Source: Anaerolineae bacterium (lineage in GTDB: Bacteria > Chloroflexota > Anaerolineae > Aggregatilineales > Phototrophicaceae). From it: DNA of 64,000 nucleotides. Positions 34,537 through 43,736 of the stretch are shown piece by piece. The stretch is from contig JAJECX010000018.1 of the NCBI GenBank assembly GCA_022821805.1, forward strand, positions 1 to 64,000. Reading direction: 5' to 3'. Below the pieces are notes generated by a model, which saw only the letters and a list, made by a program, of their open reading frames with translations, ran no database searches and was not told the origin of the DNA. The position numbers were made by a program, and so were the translations under genes. Numbering within the stretch: position 1 is the stretch's first letter; every line of letters begins with the position of its first letter.

Positions 34537-35334
34537 TTACCGTCTGAGCAATGGCAGATTGTAGCGCCTGACGAAACTGCGCCCGTCGCGAATCATTACC
34601 AGATTGAATCCGCCCGGCGTCAGTGGATCGGCGACGCCGTCGCCTAAGCCCGGGTATCCGGAGAGATTGGACCAGGTTGACGGGCAGCAGATATAGAGTA
34701 CGCCATCGCCTAGACTGGCGGTCTGCTGATGAATATGCCCGTGAAAGACGCCGACCAACTTGTCGCGATGCGCCCGCAGAATGCGCTGAACCCGATCGCC
34801 ATTTTGGATGCGCATGTGATCGTCCAGCCAAGGGACGCCGGTTTCAATCGGCGAGTGGTGCATGGCGACGATGGTCGGCTGATCACCGGCCGCGTCGAGA
34901 GCGTCGGCGAAAAAGTCAATCTGTTTATCGCGGAGGGTAGGCGCGTGAACGTCGCCCGGTCCGTTTGTATCAAGCGTGATCAACGGGAAGCTCTTCACCT
35001 CCAAATGAGCATCACGCAAGACCTGCAGCTTCGCCCCGTCGTGCAGGATGGCTTGCATATAGTCGGCTGAATCATGATTGCCCGGCAACATAAACACCGG
35101 CTGTCGAAACTGCGAGAGCAATTCGCGGGCGCAGTGATAATCCGCCTCATGCGGGTCGGCGCAAACATCGCCTGTATGCAGAATAAAGTCGATCTCAAAC
35201 GGCAACTGATCAATCGCTGTCACCAGCGATTCGGCGCCGCGGTTTGGATGCGGCACGTATTCAGGTATCCAGGGCGGATGATACTCGGGATCGCCGCTGA
35301 TATGCGTATCACTGATGTGGAGGAAGGTCAGCAC
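34537..35334 (-). CDS. Metallophosphoesterase (calcineurin-like, CpdA-type)
   Basis: This phosphoesterase of 265 residues shows all five metal motifs in order: LHISDTHI, LHTGDVCADP, LPGNHDSADY, IVAMHHSP and VFHGHIHQQ. Members hydrolyse phosphomonoesters or cyclic nucleotides; the layout is like CpdA/GpdQ. The second GTG at 35334 lies 8 bases after GAGGGA and gives the conserved N-terminus VLTFLHISDTH; longer starts add unconserved sequence. Confidence 0.82.
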   Translation of the reverse strand: MLTFLHISDTHISGDPEYHPPWIPEYVPHPNRGAESLVTAIDQLPFEIDFILHTGDVCADPHEADYHCARELLSQFRQPVFMLPGNHDSADYMQAILHDGAKLQVLRDAHLEVKSFPLITLDTNGPGDVHAPTLRDKQIDFFADALDAAGDQPTIVAMHHSPIETGVPWLDDHMRIQNGDRVQRILRAHRDKLVGVFHGHIHQQTASLGDGVLYICCPSTWSNLSGYPGLGDGVADPLTPGGFNLVMIRDGRSFVRRYNLPLLRR

Positions 35335-35511
35335 GTGCACGGTCCCTCGGAGCTTCGACCCCTTAAGACGATTGTAGCCTGCTCCCTTCGTTTGGCAAAG
35401 TCCGCGCCATCCGATCATGGCTCTGGCAAAAATGAGGATAGACTTCACAGCGCCGGGCGGTTGTTCGAATGCTGTAAACGCTAAGCGATGATCGTATCAA
35501 GACCCTGACAC

Positions 35512-35541
35512 TTGCGTAAAATATAGTGAATTCGGCTATAT
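35512..35541 (+). promoter_or_regulatory. Possible promoter of the amidase gene
   Basis: TTGCGT (35512-35517), 18 bases and CTATAT (35536-35541) lie 58 bases before the start. The -10 box is weak. The TTGCG box is shared with the promoters at 6256 and 9955. Confidence 0.35.
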
Positions 35542-35598
35542 GTCTTTGCTGCCAATGATTTGCCGGTTGCTACTATTGGCGACTCACGGAGGACAAAT

Positions 35599-36903
35599 AT
35601 GACGGTAGATTTGTACATTCATAAAGTTTCACTTGCCTCGGATTTATCGAAGCTGCGTCGCGGCGAACGATCATTGTCTTCACAGATTGACGCGCTGGAG
35701 GACCGCTTTGAGGCGATTGAACCTTCCATCCGCGCCTATTTGCCCGAGCTGGATCAATTCAACCGCTTGCGCCGCGACGCCCGTGAACTGGAGGCGCGCT
35801 GCCATGACGCCGCGGCGCGCCCCCCGCTTTACGGCGCGCTGCTCGGTGTGAAAGACATCTTTCATGTAGACGGCTTCCCAACTCGCGCCGGAACGAAAGT
35901 GCCATCGGCGCTCTTCGCCGGCGATGAAGCCGATATCGTTACGCGACTGAAACAAGCGGGCGCACTCATCGTCGGCAAAACCGTCACCACGGAGTTCGCT
36001 TATTTCGAACCCGGTCCCACGCGCAATCCGCACAATATCGAGCATAGTCCCGGCGGCAGCAGCAGCGGTTCTGCGGCTGCGATCGCTGCCGGTCTTGCCC
36101 ATGTAGCGATCGGCACTCAGACCGTCGGCTCGGTGATCCGCCCGGCCGCCTACTGCGGCGTCGTCGGCTTCAAGCCTTCATTCGCGCGCGTCGATACTGC
36201 GGGCTTGGTCGATTTCTCGCCATCAGCCGATCACGTCGGCTTCTTCAGCGCCGATGTCGCCGATATGACCGCGATCGCCGCCGCCGTGGTTGACAATTGG
36301 CGACCCGCCCCAGTTCATACGTCGCGACCGGTTTTGGCTGTGCCGATCGGGCCATACCTCAAGCAATCGAGCGCGCTGGATGCCTTTGAAGCGCAGCTCA
36401 ATGCGCTCGAAGAAGCGGGCTACCCGATTAAGCGCATCCCGATATTTGACGATATCGCGGCGATTGACGCCTGCCATCAAGATATGATCGCCGCCGATCT
36501 GGCGCAGCAGCACGGCGAATGGTTCTCGCAATACGAGCGCCTCTACCGACCACGCACCGCCGCGTTGATTCGACAAGGGCAATCTGTAGCGCTGCAACGC
36601 CTGCATTCCGCGCGCCAACATCAATTGGAACTTCGCGCGCGGATACGGCGCGTCATGGACGATGAGGGAATCGATATGTGGATCTGCCCGGCGGCGCCGG
36701 ATGTCGCGCCACGCGGAATTGACGCGACCGGCAGCCCGGCGATGAATATGCCCTGGACCCATGCGGGCTTACCCGCGGTATCTCTGCCAGCCGGACATGG
36801 CGCGCAGCGCCTCCCGCTCGGATTGCAGCTGGTGGGCCGCTTCGGTGAAGACGAGGCTCTCTTGGACTTTGCCAGAGCCATTGAGCAGGTGTATCCGCGA
36901 TAA
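35599..36903 (+). CDS. Amidase, amidase-signature family
   Basis: This amidase of 434 residues carries the Ser-Ser-Lys machinery: the lysine in LLGVKDIFHVDGFPTRAGT, and SPGGSSSGSAAAIAAGLA followed by GTQTVGSVIRPAAYCGVVGF, where the second serine (usually GGS) lies in VGS. It should hydrolyse a carboxamide. GatA function is unlikely: there is no gatB or gatC near and the C-terminus is short. The ATG at 35599 follows GGAGGAC; an earlier start at 35560 includes that site. Confidence 0.86.
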   Translation: MTVDLYIHKVSLASDLSKLRRGERSLSSQIDALEDRFEAIEPSIRAYLPELDQFNRLRRDARELEARCHDAAARPPLYGALLGVKDIFHVDGFPTRAGTKVPSALFAGDEADIVTRLKQAGALIVGKTVTTEFAYFEPGPTRNPHNIEHSPGGSSSGSAAAIAAGLAHVAIGTQTVGSVIRPAAYCGVVGFKPSFARVDTAGLVDFSPSADHVGFFSADVADMTAIAAAVVDNWRPAPVHTSRPVLAVPIGPYLKQSSALDAFEAQLNALEEAGYPIKRIPIFDDIAAIDACHQDMIAADLAQQHGEWFSQYERLYRPRTAALIRQGQSVALQRLHSARQHQLELRARIRRVMDDEGIDMWICPAAPDVAPRGIDATGSPAMNMPWTHAGLPAVSLPAGHGAQRLPLGLQLVGRFGEDEALLDFARAIEQVYPR

Positions 36904-36982
36904 CAACGGTGCAGGACTTCACTACATGTAGCCATACTATGCGGACAGTATTCTTTCGCAAGATCTGCGCAGGTATCCCGCC

Positions 36983-37858
36983 TCAGGCGATCGCTAGCGG
37001 ATTCACCCACGAGCCGGTGGCGCCGGTCAACTTCAGCGGCGCGATGATGAGCAGGAATTCGTAACAGCCCGCCGCCGCCAGCTCATCCAGATTGAGATTC
37101 TCCACATGCGTGATGCCGCTGTGCACAAGGGTGAATCGGTGCACCGAATGATCCATCGGCGGCATCGCCTCTACCGCCATATTGTCGGCGCCAACCAAGG
37201 TCATGCCTTGCGCGACCAGGCATTGCGCCGCCTCCAGATTCAAGCCCGCCTGCGCATCGCGATATACCGGATCCCCATCGCGCAGCAATGCATAAGTCCC
37301 CGTCCGCACCAACACGGCTGCGCCCTCGCCTATGACGCTGCTTTGCATTTCCATGGCGCCGCGAATGTCGTCCGCTCCGATGCTGTACGCGGGTGGCAGC
37401 ATCTCGACATTCTTGTAAGCGGCGACATCCAGTAGCACGCCGCGCTTCACAATTGGCGGCATCTTCTCGATGCTCATATGCGTCTGACCAGCCGAGTTGA
37501 CACAATCACGCGCCGCGACCGTTTTGCCAGCGCCATTATACAGGCGCGGCTCGCCATCAGCGGCGGGATTGCCGGCTCCGTCCTGCTTTTCCCCGATATG
37601 ACAGAGCGCGTCGATATGCGTGCCAACATGAATCGACATACGGATCGTTTCGGCCGCGGCCGTGCCCGGATCAATCGTTGATTCATCGCCGTGGCGCAAA
37701 TGCGGCGCGATCGAATATGACTTCATCGCCGCCCCGGGCGTCAGCATTCCCTCCTGAAAATCGACGCCTAAACTGAAAACTTCGCCAGTCTTCACTAGGC
37801 TCAACAGGTCGGGCGTCAAGCGCGGGACGGGCAATCTTCCATAAGCGGACAAACTCAT
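36983..37858 (-). CDS. Cyclase family protein (kynurenine formamidase-like)
   Basis: This metal-dependent hydrolase of 291 residues has the cyclase/KynB signature HVGTHIDALCHIGE (about residue 78). The family typically shows HxGTHxDxPxH; here Ala-Leu-Cys replaces the Xaa-Pro-Xaa spacer. RGVLLDVAAYK and AVLVRTGTYALL match the same fold. Proteins of this longer type often hydrolyse small amides or lactones. The ATG at 37858 follows GAGGAGTGG; an earlier ATG at 37915 has no site. No other tryptophan-degradation gene is near. Confidence 0.78.
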   Translation of the reverse strand: MSLSAYGRLPVPRLTPDLLSLVKTGEVFSLGVDFQEGMLTPGAAMKSYSIAPHLRHGDESTIDPGTAAAETIRMSIHVGTHIDALCHIGEKQDGAGNPAADGEPRLYNGAGKTVAARDCVNSAGQTHMSIEKMPPIVKRGVLLDVAAYKNVEMLPPAYSIGADDIRGAMEMQSSVIGEGAAVLVRTGTYALLRDGDPVYRDAQAGLNLEAAQCLVAQGMTLVGADNMAVEAMPPMDHSVHRFTLVHSGITHVENLNLDELAAAGCYEFLLIIAPLKLTGATGSWVNPLAIA

Positions 37859-37962
37859 ATCCACTCCTCGTGTTTCGAATTGACACTCTACAGTGTAGCA
37901 AATCTCGCGCGCCACAACGATAGGCCTGTGGGGGCGACATCAAAGGCATTTGGGACAAATAG

Positions 37963-40329
37963 CTAGCGCGGCAGGGGATCAAGCGGCAGCCCGCTTGGCA
38001 GCTCACTTGGCGTAACATGGCTTAGGTCGCGCGCTGCCGGATCGGTCAGCGACAGCAAAAACTCCACTAGATCCGCTACATCGTCTTCGTTCACTGGCAG
38101 CCCCGCATTCAGCGGCTTTGCAACTGAGTGGGCTTGACGCTCGAAATCATAGGGAAGCACATCGTCCTGCAAGGCGGGTGGCAAATGCCGCGCCGGGTCG
38201 TAGACGATATTCGCGCGCCAGGGATCCGCATGATGCCAGATCACCTCTTCCAACGTCGCGTACGCGCCGCTGTGAAAATATGGCGCCGTCAACTCCGCAT
38301 TGCGCAGGCTTGGCGTGCGGAATCGGTATTGGTCGCGATAATCGAAACTCACATTGGCTCGGCCAAGATCGTCATTGCCATTGATGCCGTTGTCCTTGCC
38401 CGGTCCCAACTGAGGCGCCAGCAAATTGTGGAAGTCCAAATCAGTAAAGAGATCGCCGCTGTGACAAGCCGCGCAATTGACCTCGCGCTTGGAAGTGCCA
38501 AAAAATAGCAGGGCGCCGCGCTTCTGCTCGTCGCTTAAGGCTTGTGAGTCACCCGCGACATAGTCGTCCCAGGGCGATTCGGTGAATATCAACTGCTGTT
38601 CAAAGGCGGCGATGGCTTCGCCCAATTGCCGAATCGTGATATGCGGCGCGCCAAACGCGCTGGCAAATCGCCGAGCGTATTCTTCATTGCCGCGCAATCG
38701 TTCCAGCAATAGCAGGCGGACGACCATCGGAGGATAGTCGCCAAATGTGACGCCAGCCATCTCGTGCTGTGAAGTGATCGGGAATAGCGCCTGCGCCAGC
38801 AATGGATCTTCCAAATCGAGGTCGTTCATGGCGTCTTCCAGCGTCCGGACATTCTCTTCCTCTGGCCTCCGCTCAACCCGCCCATCCCAGAACTGACTGC
38901 GCAGCAGCGCGCTGTTGATGATCGTCGGGCTGTTTCGGGGAATGAAAACATCGATAAAGGGATTGACAATGGCTTCGCCGTTTGTCGCGCCGGATGAAAT
39001 ATCTGTATGGATCAATTTCCGGAAAACGCGGCTTTCGCCCAATCCATGCCCGCCAGCGCCTATCGGCAGCACCCGCCCGTCAGTCATGGCGAATTCCGGA
39101 TGGTGACAAGTGGCGCAGGCGATATTCTGATCGCCAGACAGAATGGGGTCAAAAAACAGGTCGCGTCCCAACCGCGCCAGTTCGCTATCCGGCGACTTTA
39201 GCTCTATTCCCGGATAAGGCCTCAGATTGTGCTCATCGATCACCGACCGCAAGGCGCGATCCAAATCACGAACCTCAACTATAGTCGCCGTCGGCTTGTC
39301 TTGAGGCGGGAAACGCTGAGGATGCTGCGGCTGCCGCTCAAAGGCAACGCGCAGGATACGCCCGGCATAGGTTTCGCTGATGTATAGCCCACCCTCCGGC
39401 AGCGGTAGCAAAGCAGCGGGAAAGTGCAGTTCTTCGAGAACGGTCTCCAACGTACCCTTACGACTAATGCGGCTTAGCCTTCCGCTCGCTTCCTGATCAA
39501 ACAGGGCGCTGAAGCAGTCGCTGCGTGGCGCCAAGGCGGCAAACTCCAATATCCAGACATCACCCTGCGCATCGACCGCGACATCTATCGGCATATTCAA
39601 GCCGTCAACGACAGTCCTCTGCCGCCCATCGCTCTTGACTTCAACCAGTTTCCCGCTGTTGGAGACATGCGGGCAGCCACCGAAGAGCGTTATATAAAGA
39701 GAATCACCATTGCGCGCGAGCCCGGTTGGCAGCGCCTCCAAGCGGCCCCCATCGTGCGTCGGATTCGCCAGCGCGGCAAAGCGATGCAGATAACGCAGCG
39801 AGCCACCCTCGCCTTCCGCCACCAGTCCATTTCCCGCCGCATCCGTCACGACCGGCAATCCCGAGATGTCGAAGGCGATGTCAAAGGGGTGCAGCAAAAA
39901 AACCGACCCGCGATCAGCTTGCCGCCTGGCGAGATAACCGAGACCAAGCGGCGAAGCCGGCAATTCCTGCGCCAAAGAAATGGGCAATTGATAGAACTGA
40001 GCGCCGGCCAAAGCGACAACCAGCGCCTCAGCATCGGGCGAAACCGCCACCACCGGCGCGCTCAGCAGATTGGCTTTGGAGAACGTGCTGGGAATGCCCG
40101 AGATCAACCGCCCCAGGCGACCATCCCTATCCAGCAAACTGATGCCGGCGCTGCGCTCGCCATGACCGCCAGCCTCGGCGATCAATACCGAGCCATCGGG
40201 CAGAAGCGCCATCCCCGCCGGATAATAGAGACCTTCAGCAACGGTGGAAACCGACAACTCGTCTTGCGCCTGACCGGCGATGCTAATCAAGGCGACCAGG
40301 AGGGTCAAAACGAGTGTCCGGAAAAACAT
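37963..40329 (-). CDS. Secreted ScyD/ScyE-like beta-propeller fused to a di-haem cytochrome c peroxidase
   Basis: This exported protein of 788 residues has a Sec signal (MFFRTLVLTLLVALISIAGQA). Residues about 25-330 look like a ScyD/ScyE or NHL-type beta-propeller (VAEGLYYPAGMALLPDGSVL, GLNMPIDVAVDAQGDVWILE). From about 370 it is a CCP/MauG-type peroxidase with two haem c sites: CATCHHPEF and CAACHSGDLF. PRNSPTIINSALL and FRTPSLRNAELTAPYFHSGA are typical of that family. It should act outside the membrane, reducing peroxide or oxidising a partner. The fusion is uncommon in my knowledge. Confidence 0.82.
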   Translation of the reverse strand: MFFRTLVLTLLVALISIAGQAQDELSVSTVAEGLYYPAGMALLPDGSVLIAEAGGHGERSAGISLLDRDGRLGRLISGIPSTFSKANLLSAPVVAVSPDAEALVVALAGAQFYQLPISLAQELPASPLGLGYLARRQADRGSVFLLHPFDIAFDISGLPVVTDAAGNGLVAEGEGGSLRYLHRFAALANPTHDGGRLEALPTGLARNGDSLYITLFGGCPHVSNSGKLVEVKSDGRQRTVVDGLNMPIDVAVDAQGDVWILEFAALAPRSDCFSALFDQEASGRLSRISRKGTLETVLEELHFPAALLPLPEGGLYISETYAGRILRVAFERQPQHPQRFPPQDKPTATIVEVRDLDRALRSVIDEHNLRPYPGIELKSPDSELARLGRDLFFDPILSGDQNIACATCHHPEFAMTDGRVLPIGAGGHGLGESRVFRKLIHTDISSGATNGEAIVNPFIDVFIPRNSPTIINSALLRSQFWDGRVERRPEEENVRTLEDAMNDLDLEDPLLAQALFPITSQHEMAGVTFGDYPPMVVRLLLLERLRGNEEYARRFASAFGAPHITIRQLGEAIAAFEQQLIFTESPWDDYVAGDSQALSDEQKRGALLFFGTSKREVNCAACHSGDLFTDLDFHNLLAPQLGPGKDNGINGNDDLGRANVSFDYRDQYRFRTPSLRNAELTAPYFHSGAYATLEEVIWHHADPWRANIVYDPARHLPPALQDDVLPYDFERQAHSVAKPLNAGLPVNEDDVADLVEFLLSLTDPAARDLSHVTPSELPSGLPLDPLPR

Positions 40330-40463
40330 GGCATCGGGACCGAATCCGCCGCAAGTTTATCCCGAGTTTACCACAATAATACAGCTTCAGCGTAATGTTC
40401 TGAGATTCCGCTAATGGAATCCAAACTTCTTTCCAGACATTTTCGCCGAAGCAGCTTTTGCAT

Positions 40464-41291
40464 TCAGCCCATCAGCGGAAGCCGCATCAGGTTGCTTGTA
40501 TAATCTTCTTTGAGCCAGGCGTAATCCGGATCGTCATAAGGCGGCGTTTTGCGATCATCATCAATCAGCTCGCCAGCCAGATAATTCAAGAAGTATAGAT
40601 TCGAGCCAGGCGCCGCCGCTGTGGAATGAAAACCTTGCGTGACCAAGACCAGGTCCCGATCGCGAACGGCGAAGATTTCCTCAAAATCCTTGTCGCGCTG
40701 ATAATTGCGATGCAGCGCCACGCCATTCGCCGGCTCCGTGCGGAAGTAGTAGGTCTCATCGAGATGCGCCGAGCCGCCATAGCCGTCGTGGCAATGCGGC
40801 GGATAACCCGACCAAGCGCCGCCCGGCACATAAACTTCGTACAGAATCAGCCGTTCGGCCGGCAGCGGATGCGCCAGCGTATGATGCACCTGTCGCCGCG
40901 CCGCCCCGCCACCGCGCACCTCCGCTCGGATCTCATCGGGCTCAAACAGCCGCAGCGGATACCTGCCTTCAGCCGGCGCCGCCCCAATGGCAAACTCAAA
41001 GCCGCCGTCAGCGCTGACAGCAAATTCCTGCCCCGGCGGCAAGTATAGCACCGAAGGTTTTTCCACGAAGACGCCGGCGCGGCTGAGGGTAATGTCGCCA
41101 GCGCTCGTCTGGACTTTTCCCGCGCCTTCAAGCGGTACAAGCGCCAGCTCTGTTCGCTCGGTCTGGTGCAGATAGACCTGCTCACCCTTGATTCTGACTA
41201 TGCGAAACGAAAGATACTGCCAGTTCGCCGATTCCGGTGTGACATCGAGAACGATCGTTTCAGCGTAATTTGATTTCAAGTGATTGCTCAT
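40464..41291 (-). CDS. iolB: 5-deoxy-glucuronate isomerase
   Basis: This 275-residue cupin should convert 5-deoxy-D-glucuronate to 2-deoxy-5-keto-D-gluconate. IolB features are YLSFRIVRIKGEQVYLHQTE, then the metal-binding PPHCHDGYGGSAHLDETYYF (histidines and glutamate) and VTQGFHSTAAAPGSNLYFLN. It is translated from ATG 41291, which overlaps the iolC stop by 4 bases. It is last in the uxaC-uxaB-iolC-iolB unit. Because the neighbours act on hexuronates, a KduI-like isomerase role should be kept open. Confidence 0.83.
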   Translation of the reverse strand: MSNHLKSNYAETIVLDVTPESANWQYLSFRIVRIKGEQVYLHQTERTELALVPLEGAGKVQTSAGDITLSRAGVFVEKPSVLYLPPGQEFAVSADGGFEFAIGAAPAEGRYPLRLFEPDEIRAEVRGGGAARRQVHHTLAHPLPAERLILYEVYVPGGAWSGYPPHCHDGYGGSAHLDETYYFRTEPANGVALHRNYQRDKDFEEIFAVRDRDLVLVTQGFHSTAAAPGSNLYFLNYLAGELIDDDRKTPPYDDPDYAWLKEDYTSNLMRLPLMG

Positions 41292-42283
41292 CGACCAGTT
41301 GTCTCCTTGTTTCGCAGGAAGGCTTCCACCTCGCGCCGATACGGAAGCGCCCGCGCGCAGCCGTGGCGCGACACAACCAGCGCGCCGCAGGCATTGGCGA
41401 AGCGCGCCGCCTCTTCCCAACCCCAACCCTGCGCCCAACCATAGATTAGGCCGCTGGCGAAGCCATCGCCGGCGCCAACCGTATTGACAATCTCAACGGG
41501 AAAACCCGGCACATCCGTATATGCGCCGCCGCAATACAGACGCGCGCCCCGGTCGCCGCGTTTCAGCGCCAGCAGCGCATCATTCTCGACGGCGCAGGCT
41601 CGCAAGAGCTCATGCAGCCCCGCCGCGTCGGTCACGCTTGCCCCCGCCATGACCGCTTCCGGCGTCGGCGAAAGCGCCGCGTAGAATTCTTCCTCCGTGC
41701 CAATGATGACATCACAAAGCGGTAAAACGCGCCGAAGGTACAAACCAAAAGCCAAGGGATGGGACCACTGATCGGGCCGCAGATCGAGATCAATGAACGT
41801 GGTCATGTCCCGCACAGACGCTTGCTCCGCCAAGAATAGACTCACATCGTGGGCGCCGCCGCGGCTCAGCGCCGTGCCGGACAGCGACAGCGCCCTTGTC
41901 TCATCCAGCGGCAGCGATTTTGCCTCGTCAATCGTAACGTGAATATCGGCCGGATTCTCGCGGTAGAACAGCAGGGGAAAGCGGTCCGGCGGCTGCGCGC
42001 CCACCACCGCCATGCCCGTTCTTCTATCTGAATTGACGCCGACAAAGTCCGTGCTCACTCCTTCATTCTGTAAGTAGCGGCGCACGAATTGACCCACCGG
42101 ATCATCGCCGACGGCGGTGAAGGCGATCGAGCGCAATCCCAGCCGGCTCGCCCCGATCGCAATATTAACTGGGCTGCCGCCGACGCCAGTTTCGAAGCCG
42201 GTGATGTCCGGGAATTCGGCGCCGATATCGAGGGCGAACAAATCCATCGAGACGCGCCCGACCGTGATCAGATCGTATTTCAT
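41288..42283 (-). CDS. iolC: 5-dehydro-2-deoxygluconokinase, PfkB family
   Basis: This 331-residue sugar kinase starts with DLITVGRVSMDLFA and GVGGSPVNIAIGASRLGLRS, and has the PfkB C-terminal signature VNTVGAGDGFASGLIYGW with the catalytic Asp. FYRENPADIHV and GALVVSRHGCARALP are IolC features, as is its place before iolB. A 2-keto-3-deoxygluconate kinase role would also suit the hexuronate genes upstream. Its ATG overlaps the uxaB stop by 4 bases. Confidence 0.82.
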   Translation of the reverse strand: MKYDLITVGRVSMDLFALDIGAEFPDITGFETGVGGSPVNIAIGASRLGLRSIAFTAVGDDPVGQFVRRYLQNEGVSTDFVGVNSDRRTGMAVVGAQPPDRFPLLFYRENPADIHVTIDEAKSLPLDETRALSLSGTALSRGGAHDVSLFLAEQASVRDMTTFIDLDLRPDQWSHPLAFGLYLRRVLPLCDVIIGTEEEFYAALSPTPEAVMAGASVTDAAGLHELLRACAVENDALLALKRGDRGARLYCGGAYTDVPGFPVEIVNTVGAGDGFASGLIYGWAQGWGWEEAARFANACGALVVSRHGCARALPYRREVEAFLRNKETTGR

Positions 42284-43731
42284 CGGGACGCCCGCCCGAT
42301 GAGCGCGATCAGCCCGCCCTCTTCAATTTCTCGCAGAGACGCGCTGACCTTTTCCGCCAAGCCGGGCACAGCGGTCAAGTCGCGATCCCAAAACGCCTTG
42401 TTGCCCAAGACAGTTTGCGCGAGCGCCTCAGTCGAATCGGCTGCTGCCCATTGCTTATTGAACCAGGACAGGACTGCGGCATCGTCATTCAGTGGAATTG
42501 AAGCGCCGCGCCATTCGCCGCGATATAGGCGGATGAAGGCGGCGAAGGCGATGACCAGACGTTCAGGCAGTTCGCCGGTCTCGTCCAGATAACCCAGCAG
42601 TGACGGCAGTATCCGCTCTTTGACCTTCGCCGAGCTATTCAGCGCGATCGTCAGCAAGCGATGATGAATATGCGGATTGCGGAAGCGATCGAAGACAGCG
42701 CCCGCGAATGCCTCCAACTCTCCTCTTGACGCCTCCGTCACCGAGGGAATCACCTCATGGAAGATCAGGTCGCGGATGAAGGACGCCAGCGCCTCGTTTT
42801 GCATCGCCTCGCGCACTGAATCGATGCCCAGCAAGATGCCGAGGGGAACCATCGCCGTATGCGCCCCGTTCAACAGGCGCACCTTGATGGTACGGTAGGG
42901 CGCGGCATCGTCAACCACTTTGACGTTTAGAGGCGTTTGCGCTTTATCCACCGGGAACTCCGTCAGCAAGCGCGGCGCCGCTTCTATGATCCAACTGTGG
43001 TAGAGTTCGCCAGCCGCCAGCAAGCGATCCGCATAGCCCAAAGTAGCGAACAGACGTTGAGCGTCCGCCTGCGGAAACCCCGATACGATGCGATCGACCA
43101 AGGTATTGCAAAAGACGTTATGCGCTTTAACCCAAGTGGCAAATTCAGGCTCAAGTTTCCAAAGCGACGCGTATTCCAGCATGATCTCGCGCAGGCGAGA
43201 CGCGTTGTCGACGATCAGTTCGGTCGGGATGATGATGCAGCCTTTATCCGGCGCGCCGCCGAAATGAAGAAAGCGCTCGTAAAGGAAGCGCGTCAGCTTT
43301 GCTGGAAATGTCGCCGGCGGTTCGTCCGCAAGCGCGTCATCGGCGGAAAAGACGATGCCCGACTCGGTCGTGTTGGAGAAGATGAAGCGAACCTCCGGCT
43401 GACGCGCCAGCGCCAGATAAGCGGCGAAGTCCCGATAGGGATAGACCGTGCGATTAACCGCGCTGATCAGCCGCGTCTCTTCGACGAATTCGCCCGCTTG
43501 AATCCCATGCAGATAAGTGGTGAACAGGCAATCCTGTTCATCCAGCGCGTCATAGGCGCCCGGCGTCGCCTTCACGACTGCGATCCCGCTGGCGAAGTCG
43601 GTCTCGGCATTCAGCACATCCACCACCCAATCGACGAAACCGCGCAAGAAATTGCCACCGCCGAATTGCACGATGCGCTCTGGGTGGCGCTTTCGTTGCG
43701 GATAGTGATCGCCATTGAGCATTTGAGTCAT
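42280..43731 (-). CDS. uxaB: Tagaturonate reductase (altronate oxidoreductase)
   Basis: This 483-residue NAD-dependent polyol dehydrogenase-type enzyme should reduce D-tagaturonate to D-altronate. It shares with UxaB the nucleotide-binding start ERIVQFGGGNFLRGFVDWVV, the SNTTESGI segment, KLTRFLYERFLHF and VRLLNGAHTAMVPLGILLG. Its length equals that of the E. coli enzyme. It lies 5 bases after uxaC. The paralogue UxuB (fructuronate reductase) is the main alternative, favoured by the mannonate dehydratase-like gene at 51598. Confidence 0.85.
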   Translation of the reverse strand: MTQMLNGDHYPQRKRHPERIVQFGGGNFLRGFVDWVVDVLNAETDFASGIAVVKATPGAYDALDEQDCLFTTYLHGIQAGEFVEETRLISAVNRTVYPYRDFAAYLALARQPEVRFIFSNTTESGIVFSADDALADEPPATFPAKLTRFLYERFLHFGGAPDKGCIIIPTELIVDNASRLREIMLEYASLWKLEPEFATWVKAHNVFCNTLVDRIVSGFPQADAQRLFATLGYADRLLAAGELYHSWIIEAAPRLLTEFPVDKAQTPLNVKVVDDAAPYRTIKVRLLNGAHTAMVPLGILLGIDSVREAMQNEALASFIRDLIFHEVIPSVTEASRGELEAFAGAVFDRFRNPHIHHRLLTIALNSSAKVKERILPSLLGYLDETGELPERLVIAFAAFIRLYRGEWRGASIPLNDDAAVLSWFNKQWAAADSTEALAQTVLGNKAFWDRDLTAVPGLAEKVSASLREIEEGGLIALIGRASR

Positions 43732-43736
43732 GTTCG

